From contig PMJK01000138.1 in the NCBI GenBank assembly GCA_003158505.1, positions 1 through 30,711 on the forward strand: a DNA stretch of 30,711 bases, read 5' to 3'. A program made the translations under genes and the position numbers. The notes under the pieces were generated by a model. It saw only the letters and a list, made by a program, of their open reading frames with translations. It was not told the DNA's origin and did not search any database. Source of the DNA: Holophagaceae bacterium. GTDB taxonomy: Bacteria > Acidobacteriota > Holophagae > Holophagales > Holophagaceae. Shown here piece by piece: positions 8,034 through 14,834 of the stretch (position 1 is its first letter; every line of letters begins with the position of its first letter).

Positions 8034-9698
8034 ATGATGCGCCGCGAACGCAACTCTCTCCTCCTGCTCTGGTTCTTCCTCGGCTTCCTGCCGCTGCTGG
8101 TCCGACCCCTGTGGGAACCGGACGAAGGCCGCTACGCAGAGATCCCGCGGGAGATGCTGGCGACGGGGGACTGGCTGACGCCGCGGCTCAACGGCGTGCT
8201 CTACTTCGAAAAACCGCCCCTGCAGTACTGGCTGTCGGCCCTCAGCATGAAGCTCTTCGGAGTGAATGGCGCGGCGGCGCGCCTGCCCCTAGCCCTGGCC
8301 TCGGGACTGATGATCTGGGCCGCCTGGCGGCTGGCCAAGCGCCTGGGGGCCCGAGATCCGCTCTGGGCGCCCTTCATGGCCGCCACGGGCCTCCTGGCCT
8401 TTCTGGTGGGGCAGCTCCTCACCCTTGACGCCCTCTTCAGCGCCTTCCTGGTGGCGGCCATCGCGGCCTTCGTGGAAGCGGTGGCCCGGCGCCGCGAGGG
8501 TGGGCCCACCCTCAGGTGGACGTTGTTCGCCTTCGGCTTGCTGGCGGGCGCCATGCTCACCAAGGGACTGGCCGAGGTGATCCTCACGGGCGGCATCCTG
8601 CTGTTCTCCCTGGTCTTCGCCAGTCGGGACGCGGATCTGCGCCGGGCGGTGCTCCGCACGGCCCTGGATCCCCTGGGTTGGCTGCTCTACCTGATCTTGG
8701 TGGCGCCCTGGTTCTGGGTGGTGAACCGGGTGAATCCTGGCCATGCCCAGTTCTTCTTCATCCACGAGCACTTCACGCGCTTCCTCACCCACGAACACGC
8801 CCGGCAGGGCTCAGACAACTGGCTGCTGGACAAGCTCTACTTCGTCGGAATCCTGGCCGTGGGCCTGCTGCCCTGGCTGTCGGCCTCGGTCACGGGGCTG
8901 AAGCGGAGTTGGACCTTCCTGAAGGGCAGGGGGCCCCAGAGCCAGGACCATCTGGCCCGGTGGGTCGTGGGTATCACGGTCATGGCCTTTCTCTGGCCCC
9001 TGGCCTTCTTCAGCCTGTCCGGCTCCAAGCTGCCCCCCTACATCCTGCCGGCCATCGTGCCCCTGGCCGCCTTGGCCTGCAGCTTCGAGCGCAACGGCGA
9101 GGAACGGCTGGCGCTGCGCCGCATGGGGAAGGAACTGGTCCTGCTGGGCGGCCTCTTCCTGCTGGCGGCAACCCTCTTCCGCAAGGATCTGGTGGGTGTG
9201 GTCTGGGTGCTCGGCCTCGGTGCCGCTTTCGTGGGCCTCGGCCTATGGACCCACCGGCGGCAGGGGCTGACACCGCTGCGATTGAAAGTGGCCCTGGGCG
9301 CGGTCCTGTGGTTGCTGATCCTTGCCGCCCAGGCCGCGGCGGGCCCGGGCAAGTCAGTGCTGGAACTTGTGCGAAAAAGCCCAGCCAACGCCCAATGGAT
9401 CAGCTACGGCACCTACTTCCAGGGCCTCCCCTTCTATGCCCGGACCCGGGCGGTGGTGGTGGCGGGCACGGGGGAACTGGCCTTCGGCCGCGATCACCTG
9501 CCGGATGCCGGGCGCTGGTTCAAGGAGGATCCGTCAGCTTTGGGCCTCGTCGCCGATCGCCTGAAGGCCGAGGCGCCCTCAAGGCCTGTCCTCGTGCTGG
9601 CCAAGCCATCCAGTTGGAATCAGCTGGGCATCGATGAGAAGGCCCAGTGGGAGGAACTGGCCCGCAATCCGGCGGCGGTGATGGCGCGGAGGAAATAA
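8034..9698 (+). CDS. ArnT-like membrane glycosyltransferase (GT39/GT83 type), copy 1
   Basis: This 554-residue polytopic membrane protein belongs to the ArnT/protein-mannosyltransferase superfamily, which moves a sugar from an undecaprenyl-phosphate carrier to lipid A or protein on the outer face of the inner membrane. The first periplasmic loop carries the diagnostic EPDEGRYAEIPREMLATGDW and RLNGVLYFEKPPLQYWL. Around ten or more hydrophobic segments follow, with HEHFTRFLTHEHARQGSDNW in a later loop as in ArnT relatives. It starts 21 bases after the decarboxylase gene. ATG at 8034 or 8037 is possible, with GAGG about ten bases upstream. The sugar and acceptor are not determinable. Confidence 0.85.
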   Translation: MMRRERNSLLLLWFFLGFLPLLVRPLWEPDEGRYAEIPREMLATGDWLTPRLNGVLYFEKPPLQYWLSALSMKLFGVNGAAARLPLALASGLMIWAAWRLAKRLGARDPLWAPFMAATGLLAFLVGQLLTLDALFSAFLVAAIAAFVEAVARRREGGPTLRWTLFAFGLLAGAMLTKGLAEVILTGGILLFSLVFASRDADLRRAVLRTALDPLGWLLYLILVAPWFWVVNRVNPGHAQFFFIHEHFTRFLTHEHARQGSDNWLLDKLYFVGILAVGLLPWLSASVTGLKRSWTFLKGRGPQSQDHLARWVVGITVMAFLWPLAFFSLSGSKLPPYILPAIVPLAALACSFERNGEERLALRRMGKELVLLGGLFLLAATLFRKDLVGVVWVLGLGAAFVGLGLWTHRRQGLTPLRLKVALGAVLWLLILAAQAAAGPGKSVLELVRKSPANAQWISYGTYFQGLPFYARTRAVVVAGTGELAFGRDHLPDAGRWFKEDPSALGLVADRLKAEAPSRPVLVLAKPSSWNQLGIDEKAQWEELARNPAAVMARRK

Positions 9699-9714
9699 AC
9701 CAGCCTCCGGACTC

Positions 9715-9957
9715 CTACTTCACCGCTTCTTTAACGCCGTGTCCGGTTTCCTTGGCCCCCTGGGCGATGCCCTTGCCCGCGGTCTTGGCGCCGTGGCCCA
9801 CGGCCAGGCCACCTTTTTTGGCCGCATGACCGACCGCCAGCCCACCCTTCTTGAAGCCCTGGCCGATCTCCTTGCCCGCGTGCTTGATATCCTCCTTCGG
9901 GCCATCCACGGTGCCCAGGCTGGCGAGGAGGAGGAGGCTGAGGAGCGCAGGAGTCAT
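9715..9957 (-). CDS. Small exported Lys/Gly/Ala-rich protein, antisense within the arn-like cluster
   Basis: The 80-residue product starts with a short hydrophobic signal-like segment, MTPALLSLLLLASLGTVDG. Its remainder consists of degenerate repeats of the form GHAAKKGGLAVGHGAKTAGK, rich in Lys, Gly, Ala and His. Such repeats suggest an extended or amphipathic periplasmic or surface peptide. It is encoded on the opposite strand in the only gap between the two ArnT-like genes and ends 16 bases from the first. No clear ribosome site precedes the ATG, which lowers confidence. The regular signal peptide and repeat pattern favour a real gene over chance. Confidence 0.55.
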   Translation of the reverse strand: MTPALLSLLLLASLGTVDGPKEDIKHAGKEIGQGFKKGGLAVGHAAKKGGLAVGHGAKTAGKGIAQGAKETGHGVKEAVK

Positions 9958-10010
9958 GGTCCATTCTAACGCGCTGGGCGAGGGGGCCGCTTCCAGGGGA
10001 AGATGGAGGC

Positions 10011-11720
10011 ATGGATGGATCCTCGCCCCAGCCCCCTTTCCGCATTCGCCTAGCCAGCTGGCTGCGGGCCCATGCGCCCGAACTGCTCTTCGCCGCCCTC
10101 CTGCTGGCGGTGCTGCCCATGCGCGATCTCTGGGCCCCGGACGAGCCGGACTTCGCCCAATGCGTGAAGGAGATGCGGCTACGGGGCGACTGGCTGCTGC
10201 CCTACCTCAACGGCGTGCCCTACAGCGAAAAGCCAATCCTCTACTACTGGGTGATGAAGGCCTCCGCGATGCTGCTGGACACGCTCACCGGGGGTCTCGG
10301 CTTCACCCAGGGCGTGGCGGCCTGGGCCCTGCGCCTGCCCTCGATCATCGCCGCCGTGGCCTTCCTCTCCGCCTTCCGTTGCTGGGCCGCGCGTTTCCTG
10401 GAACCTGACACTGCGGAACCCGCGGCCCTGATCCTGGCCACCACGCCCCTCTGGTTCTGGCAGAGCCAGTTCATCCAGATCGACCTGCTCTTCTCGGCCC
10501 TGCTGGCCTGGAGCTGGCTCTGCTGGCTCGGAGGCTACTTGCTTCAGCGTTCCTCCGAGGCATCCCCGTCCGATGAGTCCCGTGGCTGGTTCCTGAAAGC
10601 CTACTTCTGGCTCGCTCTGGCCTTCCTGGCCAAGGGACCGCTGGCGCCGGTACTGTCGGTGTTGCTGCTGGCTGGGTTCCTCATCTGGCAGCGGGATTTC
10701 AAGGCGCTCCGGCGCAGCCACCTCCTGGCGGGACTGGTCATCACCCTGCTCATCGTGGCGCCGTGGTACTTCGCGGCGGGAATGAAGGGCGGCGCCCACT
10801 ATGTCTACGAGCTGATCATCCTGCAGAACTTCGAACGGGCCACCAAGGCCTGGGACCACATCCAGCCCTGGTGGAAGTACGGCGAATACCTGCTGGGGGA
10901 TTTCTTTCCCTGGGTGCTACTGCTGCCCGCCCTGGCCCTGCACCTGCGCCGGACGCGCGGGCTGGGCGAGCCCGCGAGACGCTTCCTGCTGCTGGCCTTC
11001 TTGGTGCCCTTCGTCTTCCTGAGCCTGGTGCAGAGCAAACAGGGCAAGTACCTGCTCATGGGTTATCCCTTCCTGGCCCTGCTGCTGGCGAACCTGTTCC
11101 GGCGAATGGAACCTTCGCGGGCCCGGCGCCTGGGCGGTCTCCTCGCTGGCGGGTTGGCGATACTCGCAGCGGCGCTGGCGGCCCTGGTCCTCGGCGCGGG
11201 CGGTGCGAAACTCCAGGTCCAGATCGCGCCCTTCCTCGGCCCCCTGCGACTCATGGCCTTGGGGATCCTGGGCGGCACGGTCTACGTGGTGATCCAGGCG
11301 GCCCGGGGCCAGGCGACTCGGCTCATCCCCGCCGTGGCGCTAAGCCTGGGGTGGCTCTACCTGGTGGGGGGCACCTGGGGCTTCCGGCTCCTGGACCCGC
11401 CCAAGTCCTATCGCCGCTGGACAACCGCTGTCCAACCCATGATCACGGGCCGACCGGTCTACTACTGGCAGACCATCCGCAGCGGCGTCATGGTCTACAC
11501 CGATCACCTCATGCCCGAGCTGCGCTCGGCCAAGGCCCTGGAGGCCCTGGATCCCGAGGCCCGCCTGGTGGCCCAGCGCGGCGAATGGGAACAGGACGCC
11601 TGGGGCCTGACCCCGGCCCTGCGATCGCGCTTCGAGGTGCTCCTTTCGGTACCCACGGGCGGGGGTGAGATCCTGCTGCTGAAAAAACGCACGAACCCAG
11701 ACCCGGAGGAAGCCCCATGA
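10011..11720 (+). CDS. ArnT-like membrane glycosyltransferase, copy 2
   Basis: This second ArnT-like protein has 569 residues and the same architecture as copy 1: the loop APDEPDFAQCVKEMRLRGDW followed by PYLNGVPYSEKPILYYWVM, then many transmembrane segments. The two copies share the loop signatures (PDE, RGDW/TGDW, LNGVxYxEKP) but differ over most of their length, so they are old paralogues and may use different sugars or acceptors. GGAGG lies just before the ATG, and AGGGGA lies about ten bases further up. The stop codon overlaps the start of the SMR gene (ATGA), which implies coupled translation. Confidence 0.85.
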   Translation: MDGSSPQPPFRIRLASWLRAHAPELLFAALLLAVLPMRDLWAPDEPDFAQCVKEMRLRGDWLLPYLNGVPYSEKPILYYWVMKASAMLLDTLTGGLGFTQGVAAWALRLPSIIAAVAFLSAFRCWAARFLEPDTAEPAALILATTPLWFWQSQFIQIDLLFSALLAWSWLCWLGGYLLQRSSEASPSDESRGWFLKAYFWLALAFLAKGPLAPVLSVLLLAGFLIWQRDFKALRRSHLLAGLVITLLIVAPWYFAAGMKGGAHYVYELIILQNFERATKAWDHIQPWWKYGEYLLGDFFPWVLLLPALALHLRRTRGLGEPARRFLLLAFLVPFVFLSLVQSKQGKYLLMGYPFLALLLANLFRRMEPSRARRLGGLLAGGLAILAAALAALVLGAGGAKLQVQIAPFLGPLRLMALGILGGTVYVVIQAARGQATRLIPAVALSLGWLYLVGGTWGFRLLDPPKSYRRWTTAVQPMITGRPVYYWQTIRSGVMVYTDHLMPELRSAKALEALDPEARLVAQRGEWEQDAWGLTPALRSRFEVLLSVPTGGGEILLLKKRTNPDPEEAP

Positions 11721-12094
11721 GCCCCAATGTGAAAGCCATCCCCCTCATCGTGCTGGGCGTGCTGCTCAACGCCGCCGCGCAGATCTGCCTGAAGAAGGGC
11801 CTCCAGGCGGCGGGCGGCATGCAGCTGGCCGTGGGGCCACTGTTCCGGCTCATGCTGGAACCCTGGGTGATCGCGGGCCTGGCCTGCTATGCCGTCAGCG
11901 TGATCGTGTGGCTCGGCGCCCTGTCCCTGGTGCAGGTGAACTACGCCTACCCCTTCCTCGCACTGGGCTTCATCGCCAATGCCCTCATGGCCCGCGCCTT
12001 CCTTGGCGAAGCCATGACACCCATGCGATGGGTGGCGCTGGCGGTCATCGTCGTGGGTGTGGGACTGCAGGCGTTGAGTGGGCGGGGGCAGTGA
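11717..12094 (+). CDS. SMR/EamA-type small membrane transporter, ArnE/ArnF-like flippase candidate
   Basis: The 125-residue protein has four hydrophobic helices and the small-multidrug-resistance pattern, with NAAAQICLKKGL in helix 1, WLGALSLVQVNYAYPFLALG in helix 3 and GEAMTPMRWVALAVIVVGVG in helix 4. In arn operons proteins of this type (ArnE/ArnF) flip undecaprenyl-phospho-aminoarabinose. Here the gene starts inside the stop of the second ArnT-like gene behind GGAGGAAGCCCC, which supports the same lipid-carrier role. A drug-efflux EmrE function is possible but fits the context less well. Confidence 0.8.
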   Translation: MSPNVKAIPLIVLGVLLNAAAQICLKKGLQAAGGMQLAVGPLFRLMLEPWVIAGLACYAVSVIVWLGALSLVQVNYAYPFLALGFIANALMARAFLGEAMTPMRWVALAVIVVGVGLQALSGRGQ

Positions 12095-12098
12095 AAGG

Positions 12099-12128
12099 CT
12101 GATTCACCCTTCGAATTGAAGGAATCAG
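12099..12128 (+). terminator. Hairpin after the arn-like operon
   Basis: CTGATT (12099-12104) pairs with AATCAG (12123-12128), and CCTTC (12108-12112) pairs with GAAGG (12118-12122). A CAC bulge and a GAATT loop complete the hairpin. It begins five bases after the SMR stop codon. No T-run follows, so it may be a processing or pausing signal rather than a classic intrinsic terminator. Confidence 0.4.
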
Positions 12129-12298
12129 TAGGTCAACTTGATCGGATGCTGCAGGATGAATCGATAATAAGATGCAATAATTTATAACATAATTGTAGTT
12201 AATCATATGGCTCGGAACCTGCTCACTCCCTGATTCAGGTGTATCTCGGCCCTGCCGGGATGCAGTGGTCATCGTTTGCGATCCAGAGGAGGTCCACC

Positions 12299-12499
12299 AT
12301 GAAATGGACTGGCATGTATTTCATTGGTTTTATCATCCTCATCGGCGGTGTCCTGGGGGCTCTCTGGAAGATGGGTGTCCTGGAAACCATCGGCACGACT
12401 TGGACCGTCATCGGCGTCGTTATCCTGATCGGGGCGGGCATCATGACCGCCGTTTCCCACAGTGGTACCCGGGAGAACATCGAAATCGATCGCAAGTAG
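12299..12499 (+). CDS. Small two-helix membrane protein, 66 residues
   Basis: The product begins MKWTGMYFIGFIILIGGVLG and has a second hydrophobic helix, WTVIGVVILIGAGIMTAV, then a charged tail GTRENIEIDRK. Both helices would lie in the inner membrane. The start is set by AGGAGGTCCACC directly before the ATG at 12299. An upstream ATG at 12239 lacks such a site. It is preceded by about 200 non-coding bases that are strikingly AT-rich between 12160 and 12210 (ATAATAAG...AATTTATAACATAATTG), so it probably has its own promoter there. I do not recognise a function. Confidence 0.7.
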   Translation: MKWTGMYFIGFIILIGGVLGALWKMGVLETIGTTWTVIGVVILIGAGIMTAVSHSGTRENIEIDRK

Positions 12500-12531
12500 C
12501 CACACGAATTCGACCCGTGATTGCACTGGAG

Positions 12532-13527
12532 CTATCCGCACACCTTCATCAACACGCCTGATTGAAGCACCTCAGCGTTGAACACGCCGCGATCCAGCAC
12601 GAGGCTGGTGACGAGGTCCACGGGAGTGACATCGAAGCTGGGGTTCCAGGCGGGCATGTCTTCCGGCGCCCAGCGCAGGCTGCCATAGCCGCGCACCTCG
12701 GCCGGGTCGCGCTCCTCGATGGGGATGGCGGCGCCATTGGGGCAGGCCAGGTCCACGGTGGAGAAGGGGGCCACGGGATGGAAGGGCACGCCGTGGTAGC
12801 GGGCCTGCACGGCCAGGCCGTAGGTGCCGACCTTGTTGGCGAAGTCGCCATTGGCGGCCACGCGATCCGAGCCCACCAGTACCCGCTGGACCCTGCCGTC
12901 GCGCAGGAGCAGGGCGGCCATGCTGTCGGTGATGAGGGTGGAGGGAATGCCGAGTTTCTTCAGCTCCCAGGTCGTGAGCCGGCCGCCCTGGAGCAGGGGC
13001 CGGGTCTCGTCCGCGTAGACGTGAATGCGCTTGCCCTGCTCGTGGGCGCGGCGGATGACGCCCAGGGCCGTGCCGATGCCCGCGGTGGCGAGGCCGCCGG
13101 TGTTGCAGTGGGTGAGCAGGCCTTCGCCCTCCTGGATGAGGGCCGCCCCGTGCTTCGCCATGCCTTCGCAAAGCCGCACGTCCTCCTCGAAGATGGCCCG
13201 GGCTTCGCCCATGGGATCGGCTGCAACCTTCATCCGATCCATGGCCCACATGAGGTTCACGGCCGTGGGCCGCGCCCCGCGCAGGGCCGCGCAGGCGGCG
13301 GCGTACTCGCTGGCGGAAGCCCCGCGCTGGGCGAAGGTGGCCAGGCTCGCCGCCGCCGCCACGCCGATGAGGGGGGCCCCGCGCACGGCCAATCGTTTGA
13401 TGAGGGCGACCATGGCGTCGGGCATGCTGCCATCCAGCCAGACCTCCGCATCCGGGAGCTGCGTCTGGTCCAGCACCCAGAGCGTGCGGCCATCGTGGCG
13501 GAGACCGAGGGAGTCGAAAAGATTCAT
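12532..13527 (-). CDS. mtnA: Methylthioribose-1-phosphate isomerase
   Basis: MtnA converts 5-methylthioribose-1-phosphate to the ribulose form in salvage of methylthioadenosine. The 331-residue sequence contains RGAPLIGVAAA, LLTHCNTGGLATAGIGTALG with catalytic Cys141, YADETRPLLQGGRLTTWEL, and GSDRVAANGDFANKVGTYGL with catalytic Asp221, all in normal order. The gene lies 27 bases downstream of a class II aldolase gene on the same strand, and the pair likely forms a small salvage operon. GGTGGAAAG lies upstream of the ATG at a fair distance. The related eIF2B-type ribose-1,5-bisphosphate isomerases are less likely given the exact MtnA motifs. Confidence 0.92.
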   Translation of the reverse strand: MNLFDSLGLRHDGRTLWVLDQTQLPDAEVWLDGSMPDAMVALIKRLAVRGAPLIGVAAAASLATFAQRGASASEYAAACAALRGARPTAVNLMWAMDRMKVAADPMGEARAIFEEDVRLCEGMAKHGAALIQEGEGLLTHCNTGGLATAGIGTALGVIRRAHEQGKRIHVYADETRPLLQGGRLTTWELKKLGIPSTLITDSMAALLLRDGRVQRVLVGSDRVAANGDFANKVGTYGLAVQARYHGVPFHPVAPFSTVDLACPNGAAIPIEERDPAEVRGYGSLRWAPEDMPAWNPSFDVTPVDLVTSLVLDRGVFNAEVLQSGVLMKVCG

Positions 13528-13554
13528 AAAGATTTTCTTTCCACCTTCTTCTTT

Positions 13555-14202
13555 TCAGATGATCCTCGGACCAAGCTTCGCCCGAAGCGAGCGCAGTTCC
13601 TGGAGTTCTTCTGTGGACAGTGGCTTGGCGCCGCCCAGGGTCTCGGCCTTCCATAGGATCTCGGCGACCTGTTCCAGGCGCTCCATGCCGCCCGCAGCCT
13701 CGTCCAGGTGCTCGCCCCAGCAGAGGCCACCGTGGCGGGCGAGGATCAGGAGGCGATGCTCGGGCAGGAAGGGCAGGAGGCCGGTGCCCATGTCCTCGGT
13801 ACCCGGCATGGCCATGGGCACGATGGGGATGCGGCCCGCCGCGAGGATGACCTCGGGCAGACCGTCGGAAGGCAGTTCCTTTAGCTCAGGGCGGGCCAGG
13901 GACCAGGCGATGGCCGTGGGGGGATGGGCATGGACAATGGCCCTGGCCGCAGGCACGGCGCGGTAGATGGCCAGGTGCATGGCCCGTTCGCTGCTGGGCC
14001 GCCCCGACAGGATGGTGCCGTCCAGCTGCAGGTGAGCCAGGTCGCCCAGCTGCACCTTGGCCTTGGGTACACCGCTGGGCGTCATGGCGATGAGGCCGTT
14101 GGGCAGGCGCACGGACAGGTTGCCGTCCGAAGCCGCCAGCAGGCCCCCTGCGTGAAGGCGGCGGCAGGCATCGAGGAGTTCCTGGAGCAGGGCATCGGAC
14201 AT
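13555..14202 (-). CDS. Class II aldolase/adducin family protein (methylthioribulose-1-phosphate aldolase or MtnB-like dehydratase)
   Basis: This 215-residue class II aldolase-fold protein has the phosphate-binding SDGNLSVRL and TPSGVPK motifs, the acidic residue Glu72 in SSERAMHLAIY, the zinc histidines His91 and His93 in IVHAHPP, and the third histidine in ARHGG (His157). It could be MtnB (dehydratase) or the aldolase that splits methylthioribulose-1-phosphate to dihydroxyacetone phosphate and methylthioacetaldehyde. No other mtn gene (mtnC, mtnD, mtnK) is in the window, which fits the aldolase shunt slightly better. The ATG at 14202 begins MSDALL. A GTG at 14220 would add six residues. Neither start has a strong ribosome site. 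Confidence 0.85.
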   Translation of the reverse strand: MSDALLQELLDACRRLHAGGLLAASDGNLSVRLPNGLIAMTPSGVPKAKVQLGDLAHLQLDGTILSGRPSSERAMHLAIYRAVPAARAIVHAHPPTAIAWSLARPELKELPSDGLPEVILAAGRIPIVPMAMPGTEDMGTGLLPFLPEHRLLILARHGGLCWGEHLDEAAGGMERLEQVAEILWKAETLGGAKPLSTEELQELRSLRAKLGPRII

Positions 14203-14273
14203 GGGACCAGTGTAGGACACCGGAGAGCCCGCTATTCATCCCCGCTATCCTGGTTCCTTCCCATGGAGTCCCC

Positions 14274-14816
14274 ATGAATCAGCTGCGGGTACTGGCCTTG
14301 TGCCTCTTCATTCCGTGCCTGGCCGGCGCCGTCGAGAACCCGAGGGTGGCCGCCCTGGCCAGGGAGGGGCATTGGCTGGAAACGGGCTGGGCCGCCCACG
14401 GGCCGATGCTCGGAAAACCTGCTCCGAGTCTGGATCTGACCGGCTGGCTCAACGGCGAGGTGAGGCCTTCAGCCATGAGGGGGAAGATCGTCGTCGTGGA
14501 TTTCTGGGCCACCTGGTGCGGGCCCTGCCGGGCCTCGGTGCCCCACAACAACGAACTCGCGAAGAAATTCGCTGGCAACGGCGTGCTGGTGATCGGCGCC
14601 TGTGGCAGCGGCCGGGGCGAGGAGAAGATGGAAGAGGTCGCCAAGGCCACGGGGCTGGCCTATCCCACGGCCCGGGTGGCCCAGGCCAGCATCGCGGCCT
14701 GGAAAGTCCAGTGGTGGCCCACCTACGCCGTCATCGACCGGAGAGGCACGCTGCGGGCGATCGGCCTCAAGCCCGGCTATGTGGAGAAGGTGATCGACGC
14801 GCTGCTGGTGGAGTAG
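14274..14816 (+). CDS. Exported TlpA-like thioredoxin-fold protein
   Basis: The 180-residue protein has a signal peptide (MNQLRVLALCLFIPCLAGA) and a thioredoxin/TlpA domain: GKPAPSLDLTGWLNGE, VVVDFWATWCGPCRASVPHN with redox cysteines 82 and 85, and the cis-proline loop WWPTYAVIDRRG. WCGPC is the usual reducing-type active site. It would act in the periplasm, for example in cytochrome c maturation or keeping cysteines reduced. No cytochrome or Dsb partner gene is adjacent, so the client is unknown. GGAGTCCCC precedes the ATG. It is divergent from the aldolase gene across a 71-base gap. Confidence 0.88.
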   Translation: MNQLRVLALCLFIPCLAGAVENPRVAALAREGHWLETGWAAHGPMLGKPAPSLDLTGWLNGEVRPSAMRGKIVVVDFWATWCGPCRASVPHNNELAKKFAGNGVLVIGACGSGRGEEKMEEVAKATGLAYPTARVAQASIAAWKVQWWPTYAVIDRRGTLRAIGLKPGYVEKVIDALLVE

Positions 14817-14834
14817 CCATTTTGACGCTATGGT

